64,000 bases of DNA, from positions 124,001 to 188,000 of the forward strand of contig NZ_JAASQJ010000005.1 in the NCBI RefSeq assembly GCF_011762185.1. The letters run 5' to 3'. The number at the start of each line of letters is the position of its first letter. The stretch's first letter is position 1. Both the position numbers and the translations under genes were made by a program. The notes below the pieces were generated by a model. That model had not been told where the DNA came from, searched no databases, and saw only the letters and a program-made list of their open reading frames with translations. Shown piece after piece: positions 24,228 through 33,955 of the stretch. This stretch comes from Dyadobacter arcticus. Lineage in GTDB: Bacteria > Bacteroidota > Bacteroidia > Cytophagales > Spirosomataceae.

Positions 24228-26042
24228 ATGCAAGCCATTCGTAACATCGCAATCATTGCACACGTTGACCACGGTAAAACCACTTTGGTTGACAAAATCA
24301 TCCATGCTTCAAAGCTCTTTCGGGACAATCAGGAATTTGACGACCTGATCCTAGATAACAATGACCTTGAAAGGGAACGGGGTATTACCATTACTTCCAA
24401 AAACGTATCTGTTCGTTACAAAGACTATAAAATTAATGTAATCGATACTCCAGGTCACGCCGACTTTGGCGGTGAAGTGGAACGTGTACTGAAAATGGCA
24501 GATGGCGTTTTGTTGCTGGTCGATGCATTTGAAGGTCCTATGCCCCAAACACGTTTTGTATTGGGTAAAGCCATCGATTTGGGTTTGAAACCAATCGTGG
24601 TTGTTAATAAAGTAGATAAAGAAAACTGCCGTCCCGAAGAAGTTCAGGAAAGCGTTTTTGATTTAATGTTCAACCTGGGCGCATCCGAAGACCAGCTCGA
24701 CTTCGTAACCGTTTACGGTTCTTCAAAACAAGGCTGGATGGGCCCTGATTGGCAGCACCCAACTGATAACATTACCTATTTGCTGGATACCATTATCGAA
24801 TCAATCCCTGCACCTGTGATTGACGAAGGTACCCTGCAAATGCAGATCACTTCTCTCGACTATAATGCATTTGTGGGCCGTATCGCTATCGGACGTGTAA
24901 GAAGAGGAACGATTAAAGAAGGGCAAACACTGTCTCTTTGCAAAGCGGATGGTGTAATCAAAAAAGTGAAGATAAAAGAACTTCAGACTTTTGAAGGACT
25001 TGGACGTGTCAAAGTATCTGAGGTAACAGCAGGCGATATCTGCGCTGTAACAGGTATTGAAGATTTTGAAATTGGTGATACGATCGCTGATCTTGAAAAT
25101 CCGGAGCCAATTACACGTATTGCTGTGGATGAGCCCACAATGAATATGTTGTTCACCATTAACAATTCGCCATTCTTTGGTAAAGAAGGCAAGTTTGTTA
25201 CATCACGCCACCTTCGTGACCGTTTGATGAAAGAAACCGAGAAAAACCTTGCATTACGCGTTGAAGCAACCGATACTGAAGATAAATTCCTTGTTTTTGG
25301 ACGCGGTATCCTTCACTTGTCTGTTTTGATCGAAACCATGCGTCGTGAAGGTTATGAATTGCAATTAGGCCAGCCGCAGGTATTGTTCAAAGAAGATGAA
25401 AATGGCGAGCGTCTTGAACCAATCGAAACCTTGGTAGTGGATGTTCCGGAATCAACTGCCGGCAAAGTAATAGAATTGGCAACGCAACGTAAAGGTGAAT
25501 TGCTGGTAATGGAGCCGAAAGGTGATTTGCAACATCTTGAATTCCTGATACCTTCGAGAGGTTTGATTGGACTTCGTTCCAATGTATTGACTTCTACTCA
25601 AGGTGAAGCCGTAATGACCCACCGTTTCAAAGAATTCGGGACATTCCGCGGACCGATTCCAGGGCGTATCAGCGGTTCTATCATTTCAAAAAATACAGGA
25701 CCAGCCACTGGTTATACCATTGATAAATTACAGGATCGCGGCCGTTTCTTTGTAGAGCCAGGTGATGAAATTTACGGTGGACAAGTTATCGGCGAGCATA
25801 ACCGCCCGAACGATATCGTGGTAAACCTTCAGGAAGCGAAAAAATTGACCAACATGCGTGCCTCAGGTACAGATGATGGATTGAGGATCGCTCCAAAAAT
25901 CAATTTTTCTCTGGAAGAATCGATGGAATACATTCAGAAAGACGAATATCTTGAAGTTACGCCGCACAGCATGCGTATGCGCAAGATTTATCTGGAAGAA
26001 AACGACCGTAAACGTAATTCCGGCAAAATGGAAATGGCATAG
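24228..26042 (+). CDS. typA: Ribosome-associated GTPase TypA/BipA
   Basis: A 604-residue translational GTPase of the EF-G family that binds 70S ribosomes and aids 50S assembly at low temperature and under stress. GTPase motifs are [10 protein letters not shown] (G1), RGITI (G2), DTPGHADF (G3) and NKVDK (G4). Domains II, III and V follow, with the TypA-specific C-terminal region (about 480-604). The length is normal. The leader is long and AT-rich. A 28-bp perfect hairpin follows the stop. Confidence 0.97.
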   Translation: MQAIRNIAIIAHVDHGKTTLVDKIIHASKLFRDNQEFDDLILDNNDLERERGITITSKNVSVRYKDYKINVIDTPGHADFGGEVERVLKMADGVLLLVDAFEGPMPQTRFVLGKAIDLGLKPIVVVNKVDKENCRPEEVQESVFDLMFNLGASEDQLDFVTVYGSSKQGWMGPDWQHPTDNITYLLDTIIESIPAPVIDEGTLQMQITSLDYNAFVGRIAIGRVRRGTIKEGQTLSLCKADGVIKKVKIKELQTFEGLGRVKVSEVTAGDICAVTGIEDFEIGDTIADLENPEPITRIAVDEPTMNMLFTINNSPFFGKEGKFVTSRHLRDRLMKETEKNLALRVEATDTEDKFLVFGRGILHLSVLIETMRREGYELQLGQPQVLFKEDENGERLEPIETLVVDVPESTAGKVIELATQRKGELLVMEPKGDLQHLEFLIPSRGLIGLRSNVLTSTQGEAVMTHRFKEFGTFRGPIPGRISGSIISKNTGPATGYTIDKLQDRGRFFVEPGDEIYGGQVIGEHNRPNDIVVNLQEAKKLTNMRASGTDDGLRIAPKINFSLEESMEYIQKDEYLEVTPHSMRMRKIYLEENDRKRNSGKMEMA

Positions 26043-26051
26043 TCCAGACAC

Positions 26052-26112
26052 ATGGAATATATATAATGCAAAAAGCCGGCTTGTCCGGCTTTTTGCATTA
26101 TATATATTCCAT
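26052..26112. terminator. Very long perfect hairpin between typA and a convergent gene
   Basis: A 28-bp stem without mismatch (26052-26079 with 26085-26112) around a 5-base loop CTTGT. The apex GCAAAAAGCCGG/CCGGCTTTTTGC looks like a normal terminator for both strands; the outer 15 bp are AT-rich (TGGAATATATATAAT and complement). It lies between convergent typA and the GIN-domain gene. Confidence 0.85.
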
Positions 26113-26116
26113 AAAC

Positions 26117-26815
26117 TCAATCAGCCCTTTTAACAGAACTAGCACCCGAGGTGCTGGAATGAATATCTTTTGCGCCGCCTGAATAACGAACGCTGCTTGC
26201 ACCACTGGCTTCTGCATTTACGGTCGCGCTAGCAACTACTGCTGCACTGCTCGCTCCTGATGCATCAATGTTTGCCGTTCTGGCTGAGAAATCCTTTCCT
26301 TTAAAAGAGGATGCCCCACTCACTTCGCCGGTCAAAACATCGCCAGTACCAATTAGGATAAGTGTTGATGCTCCGGAAAGATCGAAGGTAACTTTTGGAG
26401 CGGCGCTGTTGATGGTAACAGAAGAAGCTCCTGACACATCAATACCCAAACTTTTTGTTCCTGGAAAATTGGCGACATTGGCTTTGCTGGCCCCGGAAAA
26501 CTCCACGCCCTCCAACGAAGGCATTGTGATATTAACATTGACCGTTTTCCGGTTTTTATTCCAGCCATTGCTTTTGTATCCCAAATGGAATGTTCCGCCG
26601 CGAACGGATGATTCCAGGTCGTCCAGATCTTCCTTACGTCCTGATGTAGAAACACTGAAACCGCTGCCTTGCTTCACTTCAATTTTAAATGCACTGCCCA
26701 TGGATAACTTATTAAAACCGGAGGCAGAGAAATTACGGGTATCCTGCGCATTCGCATTCAGTGACAATGTGATGAGTATGAATGCAACAACATTAATGGC
26801 AATTATTTTTTTCAT
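26117..26815 (-). CDS. GIN-domain (DUF2807) auto-transporter-adhesin-head-like protein
   Basis: A 232-residue exported protein: signal peptide (to NANAQ), then a DUF2807 beta-helix with the family start FNKLSMGSAFKIEVKQGSGFSV and a repeated SGAS motif about every 17-20 residues (DVSGASSV, DLSGASTL, EVSGASSF, DASGASSA, EASGASSV, TSGASSV). The regular SGAS ladder predicts a right-handed beta-helix. It is the last gene of the padR-pspC-GIN operon and is related to the C-terminal domain of its neighbour. Function unknown. Confidence 0.87.
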   Translation of the reverse strand: MKKIIAINVVAFILITLSLNANAQDTRNFSASGFNKLSMGSAFKIEVKQGSGFSVSTSGRKEDLDDLESSVRGGTFHLGYKSNGWNKNRKTVNVNITMPSLEGVEFSGASKANVANFPGTKSLGIDVSGASSVTINSAAPKVTFDLSGASTLILIGTGDVLTGEVSGASSFKGKDFSARTANIDASGASSAAVVASATVNAEASGASSVRYSGGAKDIHSSTSGASSVKRAD

Positions 26816-26881
26816 GATTTTATTTGGTTGGATTTCTTGAAAGATGAAGGGAAAGTCAAAAAAGTTGCACGTTCCTTTATC

Positions 26882-29422
26882 TTACTGCTGCACATTGATT
26901 TTACTTGCGCCGCTCGCGTGGCGGTCCAGATTAGGGATTCTTCCCAATTCCATTTTAGAAACACCGGAAGCTTCAACGTCTGCTGTTTGAATATTCATTT
27001 CAGTAGCGTCCAGTTTGCAGGCTCCGTGTGCATCGAGATTGGCCGATTTAGCCGATCCCTTCAATGTAGCTTTTGAAGCACCCGAAATACCTACACTCAA
27101 TTGATCGACATCTACGTTAAGCTCTGTTTTGGACGCACCTGAAATGTCTACATTCAGCTTCGCCAGACCGATGAAACCTGTTAGTAAGGTTTTGTTTGCG
27201 CCTGAAAGTGATAATCCTTCGATGGTCGGCATGGTAATCACCAGTCCAACGCGTTTCCAGTCATTGTTGAAAAGGTTAAACTCTTCTGATCTTTTTACTT
27301 TTAACGTACCATTTTCGACGAATACTTTAATATCATCAATGGCTTCCTGCTCTTCGGCATCCGCAGCCACGTTGAATTCGGCTCCCTGCTGGATCACGAT
27401 CGAATATGCACCGCCAATGTCAATCTTATTGAATTCAGTTACTGTGAATTGTTTGATATAATTTCCTTTTTCACCCAATTCAAGGCCGCTGTTGTCATCA
27501 TAATCAAAAGTGAAACCTTCCTTCTCGCTATTGTTTTCCTCGTCAGGGCTTTTCAAAAATTTAGCCGGCATATTGATACAAACCAATCCTGAATCGCTGC
27601 GGATCTCCCATTTCAGCGTGTTCCATTTCACTTCATTATTATCAAGATGATACTTGCCCATGTTCGGATAGGAACCGTCCCAATGACTCAGCGAATAGTA
27701 AAAATCACGGGTCATGATAAAGGTCTTATTGTATGGAACGCTTAGTGCCAGCTCAATCCGCTGGTCGCGAAAGGGACCGTGGCTTGCCAAAACCGGGCCT
27801 TCTTTGATCAAGAGGGTCGAATCTTTGAAAGCGATATCATATTTCAGCATTTCAGCATTCTTTTCCGCGTCTTCACGGTTACGGCCTCTGGCAGACAACG
27901 TCTTTTCCAACTTTACGCTATCAGCATTGTTATACCCCTCAATGCGAATGGAAATGTCAACATTATCCTCATTGTGATCATAATTATTATCGTAGTCCAA
28001 AGTAAGCGTGCCCACCGGAACTGCATAAAAGGCCGATTGCACCACTTCTCCGCGTTTCGCAAAATTTCTTTGGTACGAAACCCCACCTACCGTGCTTCCT
28101 ATAATCCCTACAATCCAAAGTCCAAGCATTGTTAACCAAACTGAACTGCCCACAATTCTCTTATTCGACAGTAACGTTAGTCCTAACAGAAGGAAAGTGA
28201 TCAGCGGAACGGCTGCAACGAGGATTCCGGAAAGGACCAGAATGTCAGGCAATTCCTGAAATATCAGCAATGGGGCTGGCAAACCATCAAATTGGGCGGC
28301 ATTTGTTAAGCCAAGCGCTACACCCCCAGCGATAACCAGCGCAAGCAATGATAATACGGACATGGCGATCAGCATGGCACCGATCAGGATCCTGAGAATT
28401 GGCCCAAGACCCCTAAGCAACTTTCCCAGCGCACCAATGATTAGCGCAATCGCACGGAAAGGGAATAGTAAAACCTTGGTTAGCCCATGCTCTTCGCCCC
28501 CTCTTTCTTCCAGATTAAGGCTTTGTTTAATGTTGGATTCGATATTGGAAAGCGTGATAGGCTCTCCTTGCATTTCCATTTTCTCCGTTAACGTGTGAGC
28601 TACCGGGGCAATAATCCAGAGAACAATGTAAATAAGTACCCCTGTACCAAAAAGCAGGATGGATAATACCCACAGAAACCTTACAACGCCCAGGTCTACC
28701 CCGAAATAGGAAGCCACACCTGCTGCCACGCCACCTACCACTTTACGATCCGGATCGCGATAGAATTTTTTAATTTTAGTATCCTCTTCCAAACCAACGG
28801 TACCAGGGAACGCAACCCACATGGCTATGTAAACAAGTACCATAAATCCAGAGAACGGGCCGAATTCATCCTCCATATTCAAACCCAGCATGCCTGAACC
28901 GGCTGGCAGACCTACCACTGTAAAAAGGAAGGCCAGCCTTACCCAAATCGGGTCCACGGTGAAGTAATGTGCCAGACCAGCTGCTACGCCACCCAATAAT
29001 TTCCGGCGAAGGTCTCTGTAAAGTTTTTTGGGAGCACCTGCTTTTGCTGGTTCTGTAATCGGCGGGGTATATCCAGATACGGGTTCATCCTTGGGTACAA
29101 ACGTTTGTGAAGTTGCTGTCTCCAATGGATCGGCCAGTATATCCTGGGCTTGCTCAATAGCTTCGAAATCTGCAACGGTACCCATTGCGGCAATCAACTC
29201 ATCCACGTCTGTTAGCGAAATAACCTGCTTGGCCTCCGCTTTTTGCTTATTGGTAAATCGTTCGGCGATCCTTCCTTCGATATCAGATACTATTTCCTTG
29301 CTGTCGGCAAATGAAGAAAAGTACTTTTGAATCGAAGACAAGTAACCTTTTAACTTCTCGTACCCATCTTCCTCAATGTGAAAGATGATACCACCTATAT
29401 TTATGCTGATTGTCTTTTTCAT
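26882..29422 (-). CDS. PspC-domain membrane protein with C-terminal GIN domain
   Basis: An 846-residue inner-membrane protein. The N-terminal region (about 1-95) resembles the cytoplasmic head of these proteins (ISINIGGIIFHIEEDGYEKL, VSDIEGRIAERF). Two PspC domains follow: about 132-200 (LYRDLRRKLLGGVAAGLAHYFTVDPIWVR) and about 212-272 (FYRDPDRKVVGGVAAGVASYFGVDLGVVR). Several more membrane segments lie at about 320-440. The periplasmic part ends in a DUF2807 domain with SGA repeats (about 660-846). PspC proteins are linked to membrane-stress responses in other bacteria; the role here is inferred only. It starts 29 bases after padR. Confidence 0.88.
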   Translation of the reverse strand: MKKTISINIGGIIFHIEEDGYEKLKGYLSSIQKYFSSFADSKEIVSDIEGRIAERFTNKQKAEAKQVISLTDVDELIAAMGTVADFEAIEQAQDILADPLETATSQTFVPKDEPVSGYTPPITEPAKAGAPKKLYRDLRRKLLGGVAAGLAHYFTVDPIWVRLAFLFTVVGLPAGSGMLGLNMEDEFGPFSGFMVLVYIAMWVAFPGTVGLEEDTKIKKFYRDPDRKVVGGVAAGVASYFGVDLGVVRFLWVLSILLFGTGVLIYIVLWIIAPVAHTLTEKMEMQGEPITLSNIESNIKQSLNLEERGGEEHGLTKVLLFPFRAIALIIGALGKLLRGLGPILRILIGAMLIAMSVLSLLALVIAGGVALGLTNAAQFDGLPAPLLIFQELPDILVLSGILVAAVPLITFLLLGLTLLSNKRIVGSSVWLTMLGLWIVGIIGSTVGGVSYQRNFAKRGEVVQSAFYAVPVGTLTLDYDNNYDHNEDNVDISIRIEGYNNADSVKLEKTLSARGRNREDAEKNAEMLKYDIAFKDSTLLIKEGPVLASHGPFRDQRIELALSVPYNKTFIMTRDFYYSLSHWDGSYPNMGKYHLDNNEVKWNTLKWEIRSDSGLVCINMPAKFLKSPDEENNSEKEGFTFDYDDNSGLELGEKGNYIKQFTVTEFNKIDIGGAYSIVIQQGAEFNVAADAEEQEAIDDIKVFVENGTLKVKRSEEFNLFNNDWKRVGLVITMPTIEGLSLSGANKTLLTGFIGLAKLNVDISGASKTELNVDVDQLSVGISGASKATLKGSAKSANLDAHGACKLDATEMNIQTADVEASGVSKMELGRIPNLDRHASGASKINVQQ

Positions 29423-29451
29423 GATTGAAATAATCGAATGTCTCTAAATGA

Positions 29452-29826
29452 TCAGTTAGGGTCAGAAAGATTAGTTGCAGCTGCTTTGCTCAATTCCTCT
29501 GTGCGATGTATCACAGTTGTCACAGATTCTGCCAACTCAACCCATGTGGACTGCATAGAGTCCAGAAATATTTTCCCCTCTTCCGTCAAAACATAATATT
29601 TCCTTGGAGGCCCTGATGATGACTCCACCCATTTGTAGTCCAACCAACCTGAGTTTTTTAATCTGGTGAGAAGAGGGTACAACGTCCCCTCCACCACCAT
29701 GATGTGAGCGGACGTTAGTTCATCCAACATATCAGAAGCGTATACTTCGCCCCTTGATATGATGTGCAGGATGCAGAATTCCAAAATTCCCTTCCGCATC
29801 TGCACTTGGGCATTTTCAATATTCAT
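29452..29826 (-). CDS. PadR-family transcriptional regulator
   Basis: A 124-residue winged-helix regulator with the PadR pattern: MRKGILEFCILHIISRGEVYASDML (about 11-35), VVEGTLYPLLTRLKNSGWLDYKW (about 45-67) and PPRKYYVLTEEGK. It is the first gene of the operon with the PspC and GIN proteins. A GGTAC-type dyad covers its own promoter, so it probably represses the operon. The inducing ligand is unknown. Confidence 0.92.
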   Translation of the reverse strand: MNIENAQVQMRKGILEFCILHIISRGEVYASDMLDELTSAHIMVVEGTLYPLLTRLKNSGWLDYKWVESSSGPPRKYYVLTEEGKIFLDSMQSTWVELAESVTTVIHRTEELSKAAATNLSDPN

Positions 29827-29895
29827 GTGGTTTCATGTGTTAATTAAATGAATAAGTTCATGGCTAAAAGATAGAATTCGAAGTTTCTATAATAG

Positions 29896-29926
29896 CAAAG
29901 GTATACACAGGTACTTTGCGATGCAA
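29896..29926 (-). promoter_or_regulatory. Promoter of the padR-pspC-GIN operon
   Basis: On the minus strand TTG (29926-29924), 20 bases, then TACCTTTG (29903-29896). The padR ATG is 69 bases further on. Confidence 0.6.
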
Positions 29927-29932
29927 GGTACC
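29910..29932. promoter_or_regulatory. Probable PadR operator
   Basis: A dyad with 10-base arms GGTACTTTGC and GCAAGGTACC (one mismatch) around GAT. It overlaps the -33 element of the padR promoter. PadR proteins bind such dyads at their own promoters. Confidence 0.55.
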
Positions 29933-30062
29933 ATGTTAAAAAAATGTTTTTGTAGGGAGGAACGGTTATTTAGGATAGTTGACCGGTCTAATAATACGAT
30001 GACTAAGTAGGACGTTTTCCCCCGGCTTTTATATTGCATTTAAAACCTAACATTAGAGCGTT

Positions 30063-30572
30063 TTGGTATCGCAAACGGAACTATATATCATCGCCGCTAT
30101 GAGCGAAAACAGGGTCATTGGTTTAGGTGACCATCTGCCCTGGCACTTACCAGACGAATGGAAACATTTCAAGAAAGTGACTGACGGGAAGCCATTTTTA
30201 ATGGGGAGAAAAAGCTATGAGGCGCCCGACGCTTTGCATTCTTTATACCGGAATGTCATTGTCACTTCAAAAGCGCCGGATATTAAGGAAAATTCGACAG
30301 AGTATGCCAAAGATATTTCTGATGCACTTGCGTTACTTTCTGATGAAAAGGAAGTATTTGTATTAGGGGGTGCATCGATTTTTAGTCAGATGCTCCCTTT
30401 GGTTCAAAGACTTTATTTAACAATTGTTCACGCGCAAGTCGAAGGAGACGCTTATTTTCCGGTTGTTGATCAAAATGACTGGGAGCTGGTCAGTTCTGAA
30501 TACCATGGTACCGATGATGCGCATGCATTTTCGTTCTCTATGAACCTTTATATCAGAAAGGAACCGGAATAA
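30063..30572 (+). CDS. folA: Dihydrofolate reductase
   Basis: A 169-residue enzyme that reduces dihydrofolate to tetrahydrofolate with NADPH. Family blocks are LYIIAAMSENRVIGLGDHLPWHLPDEWKHFKKVTDGKPFLMGRKSYE, where the Asp of LPDEW is the catalytic acid position, and VFVLGGASIFSQMLP near the end. The start is probably the TTG at 30063; the next ATG would remove the first strand. The porU2-like gene begins 34 bases later. Confidence 0.9.
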   Translation: MVSQTELYIIAAMSENRVIGLGDHLPWHLPDEWKHFKKVTDGKPFLMGRKSYEAPDALHSLYRNVIVTSKAPDIKENSTEYAKDISDALALLSDEKEVFVLGGASIFSQMLPLVQRLYLTIVHAQVEGDAYFPVVDQNDWELVSSEYHGTDDAHAFSFSMNLYIRKEPE

Positions 30573-30606
30573 GTGCTGAACCTGACTTGGGTTAATCTTT
30601 AATTCC

Positions 30607-33600
30607 ATGGTCAGGATTTTTGCACACACCTTTGTTTATTCCTTTTTTCTGTTTTTCCAGCAATTAAGTGCGCAGAAGAAATACGGAAACGAATGGATTA
30701 ATCCCTCTCAAAGCTATTTTAAAATTCCCGTAGCCTACACCGGCTTATATCAGATCACCAAACATGATCTCAGCAGTTCAGGAATTTCTATTGAAGACAT
30801 TCCGCCTACTGCTTTCCAAATGTTCAGGCAGGGCAAGGAAATAGCGATTGACGTAAATTTCGGCTCGCTGGGAAATGAGGCTTACATTACCTTTTACGGA
30901 GAAAAGAATGATGGCCACACTGATTCGTCGCTCTACATTTCTCCCGGAGCAATGCCGCATTCACATTATAGTCTTTATTCCGATACAGCCGCGTACTTTC
31001 TCAGCTGGCGCGTGGATGGCGGTTTTGGCAAAAGGATATCTGAACGAGAGCCACAAGGCACAATAGACAGCATTGCATGGAATTTTGAAGAATCAATACA
31101 GCTTTTCACTTCTCATTATCTCCCCGGCAACTTCTATCCGCCGGGAAGCAATTTTGATACCGGCTCGATTTTAAGTGACTACGATGTTGGAGAAGGCTGG
31201 ACCGGGCCGCAGATACCAGAAAATCAATTTCTTGAGATAACATTCAACATCGAAAATGCGATTACATCAAATTTTGAAAAAGCAGAAATTGAGCTTTTAC
31301 TAGCAGGCTGGACAGCGGGAAATCATTCCTTCGAACTATGGTCCGGCCCAAAAACTAGGTTGAAACGAAAGCTTTCCGACATCGCCTTTTCTAATTACAA
31401 CTCCACCGACATTCACGCCTTCTTGAAACCAACGGATATTGGGGAAGATAGAAAAATGACCCTAACTATACTTCCAGTGGGAAAAGGCGGTCATGTATCT
31501 CTTTCGTACGGTTTGCTGAAATACCCGCAGCAGACAAGATTCAAAGACATTTTAACGCAGAAAAAATTTTCATTTGATCTATCCAAAAACCGCCTTTGGA
31601 TGGCTGACGAAAATTCTGGTATCACATTCTATGATGTTTCAGATCCATTAAGTCCCAGAAAATTAAGAAGAACAGATTTCGGCATCTTACTTGATGGTTC
31701 CACGCAAGTATTGGGAGTAAAACAAGCATTGAATGTCAGCGAGATAAGCCAAATTCATTTTAGGAAAATCAACCCATTGGATTTCGACTACCTTATTATT
31801 TCCCATCCGCTCATGCACCTGCCAGTCGAAGGAATTGATCCTGTCAATGCATATGCGGCTTACCGCGCTTCGACGGCAGGCGGACGATATGAGCCATTGA
31901 TTATTAATTCCTCCGAAGTCTATAATCAATTCAATTTTGGAGATCCCGGGCCGCAGGGAATTAGAAATATGATTTCCTGGCTCCATAATGCCGAAAGATT
32001 AAAGTTTGTGTTTTTAATTGGCAGGTCCATTGATCCGCAAAAAGCACGAAAATCGCCGGAAGCCCGACAAGTTGATATGGTACCCAATGCAGGCTGGCCG
32101 GGTTCGGACATTGCGTTGACGATGGATCCAGCGGATTCAACCCAGACATTCCCTTCCATACCGATTGGGAGGATCAATGCACTGACTTCTCAAAATGTAC
32201 ATGATTATCTGCTCAAAGTAAAGGCCGTGGAAGCCGAACCAGCCTCCGCTGCCTGGCGAAAAAATATCCTGCATTTGAGCGGTGGACGGTCTCGCGATGA
32301 ATTATCGGTCTTTAAAGGATATGTAAAATCCTTTGAGCAAAAAATCTCAGGTTCGGCAATTGGAGCGTCAATTGCAACCATTTCGAAGCAAACTGATGAC
32401 CCCGTCGAACAGCTAAAAACAAATATTCCAATCAACAAAGGTGCCGCGCTGGTTACGCTCTTTGGACATTCAAGTCTTGACGTGACGGACATTGACATTG
32501 GGTATGCGAGCGACCCAAAGAGAATGATTGACAATCATCCAAGATATCCGGCCGTAGTCGTCAATGGCTGCGCCTTAGGTAGTATATTTTATTCTGATAA
32601 AACCCTCAGCAGTGACTGGATCTTTGCGCCCAAAAGCGGTGCAGCACTTTTTCTGGCACATACCTTTAATGGTGTCTCTTCATCTCTTAAACGGTATACT
32701 GATTTCTTTTACGAGGTACTTGCCGATAGTGTCTTTACAAATCGGGCTTTTGGAGAAATTCAACAGGAAATGATAAAAAGAAATTTGCAAAGTAGTCACA
32801 GCATTTACGATCGGACGACAATTCAGCAAATGACATTGCACGGAGATCCGGCCATACGGATTTTTCCGGCGGCCCTACCCGATTATCTGCCTGACTCGTC
32901 GTCTGTTGGGCTTTTTGATTTATCCGGAAAAGAATTGAATACTTCCAGCGACAGCATTCTGGTCAAAGTTGTGGTTAGAAATAATGGTAGATATAAAAAG
33001 GAGAACTATCAATTCACTTTCAGAAGAATGGCGGGATCAACGATCCTGCAACAGTTTCTGACAACATTACCAGCGCCGCCGATTTTGGATACAATGTATT
33101 TTACGATTCCAAATAATCCGCGTATTACCGAAAAGGATCAATTGCAATTCATTATTGACGAAGACAATAAGCTGTTAGAGGAAAATGAAGTAAATAATAA
33201 ACTGGTCATCCGTGTCGCTGATATTCAAAGTTCGTCCACGCAACCAGATATGATCCCTCCGCTTTTAATGGTAGAAATTGATGGAAGACAATTGGCTAAT
33301 AATGACGCTATTTCATCCCAACCTACCATCAATATTGAACTTGTTGATCAGCATCTCGCTGCCCGTGACACTACGGCCATTGTAATTTGGTTAAAGAAAA
33401 AATGCACCGGATGTGTGGAAAAGAGAGTTTATTTGAACAATGCGATCTGGAAAAGCATTTCTCCGGAACATATTAGCGTAGAAATACCGTTCCATAATAA
33501 GCTGGCCAATGGTTCTTACCTTTTGACGGTTCAGGCCAAAGATTTGATAGGAAACTTCGCACCTCTTTATCAAATCGACCTCCGGGTCAGTGATAAGTCG

Positions 33601-33897
33601 GGCCTTGTTAGCGTTAACGCTTCACCTAATCCGACCGATTATCTATTCAGGTTTACCTTGGAGCTTGAAGGAACAGTGCCGACGGAAAAAGCAAGACTTT
33701 TCATATCCGACATTTCTGGCAAACTCCTTTTAGAAACATCCTTTCAATGTCATCCTGGTCTGAATGAATGGACGTGGGATCCAGGAACGCTTCCAACAGG
33801 TGCATATTTATATCGGATTATGTTATCAAAAAACATCCCACCTGCATCCCCTGAGGTCGGAAAGGCTTTAAGCGGACGATTATTATGGGTTCGCTAA
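30607..33897 (+). CDS. PorU2-like type IX secretion C25 peptidase
   Basis: A 1096-residue exported protein with a signal peptide (to FFQQLSAQ). It resembles a second PorU (PorU2-like) of type IX secretion. The gingipain-type C25 domain is recognised by FLIGRSIDPQKAR, the candidate His in LVTLFGHSSLDVTDID and the candidate Cys in VVVNGCALGSIF. Ig-like regions follow. The C-terminus (about 1010-1096) has the type IX sorting-domain pattern: NASPNPTDYLFRFTL, ISDISGKLLLE and LPTGAYLYRI. PorU-type proteins process sorting signals at the cell surface. It is distinct from the canonical PorU at 40428-43808. Confidence 0.78.
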   Translation: MVRIFAHTFVYSFFLFFQQLSAQKKYGNEWINPSQSYFKIPVAYTGLYQITKHDLSSSGISIEDIPPTAFQMFRQGKEIAIDVNFGSLGNEAYITFYGEKNDGHTDSSLYISPGAMPHSHYSLYSDTAAYFLSWRVDGGFGKRISEREPQGTIDSIAWNFEESIQLFTSHYLPGNFYPPGSNFDTGSILSDYDVGEGWTGPQIPENQFLEITFNIENAITSNFEKAEIELLLAGWTAGNHSFELWSGPKTRLKRKLSDIAFSNYNSTDIHAFLKPTDIGEDRKMTLTILPVGKGGHVSLSYGLLKYPQQTRFKDILTQKKFSFDLSKNRLWMADENSGITFYDVSDPLSPRKLRRTDFGILLDGSTQVLGVKQALNVSEISQIHFRKINPLDFDYLIISHPLMHLPVEGIDPVNAYAAYRASTAGGRYEPLIINSSEVYNQFNFGDPGPQGIRNMISWLHNAERLKFVFLIGRSIDPQKARKSPEARQVDMVPNAGWPGSDIALTMDPADSTQTFPSIPIGRINALTSQNVHDYLLKVKAVEAEPASAAWRKNILHLSGGRSRDELSVFKGYVKSFEQKISGSAIGASIATISKQTDDPVEQLKTNIPINKGAALVTLFGHSSLDVTDIDIGYASDPKRMIDNHPRYPAVVVNGCALGSIFYSDKTLSSDWIFAPKSGAALFLAHTFNGVSSSLKRYTDFFYEVLADSVFTNRAFGEIQQEMIKRNLQSSHSIYDRTTIQQMTLHGDPAIRIFPAALPDYLPDSSSVGLFDLSGKELNTSSDSILVKVVVRNNGRYKKENYQFTFRRMAGSTILQQFLTTLPAPPILDTMYFTIPNNPRITEKDQLQFIIDEDNKLLEENEVNNKLVIRVADIQSSSTQPDMIPPLLMVEIDGRQLANNDAISSQPTINIELVDQHLAARDTTAIVIWLKKKCTGCVEKRVYLNNAIWKSISPEHISVEIPFHNKLANGSYLLTVQAKDLIGNFAPLYQIDLRVSDKSGLVSVNASPNPTDYLFRFTLELEGTVPTEKARLFISDISGKLLLETSFQCHPGLNEWTWDPGTLPTGAYLYRIMLSKNIPPASPEVGKALSGRLLWVR

Positions 33898-33922
33898 GAA
33901 TTTTCTTTTGGTAAAAACTTCT

Positions 33923-33930
33923 TATTTTTG
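33923..33930 (+). promoter_or_regulatory. -7 promoter element for the DUF4290 gene
   Basis: TATTTTTG matches TAnnTTTG. It lies downstream of a TTG at 33908, supporting the later start at 33956. Confidence 0.45.
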
Positions 33931-33955
33931 TCAATTATATAACAAATACAATCCC

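Noticed and set aside
26268-26840. 190-codon frame on the plus strand
   Set aside because: It is opposite the GIN-domain gene; the open frame is explained by the regular SGAS repeat codons of the real gene.
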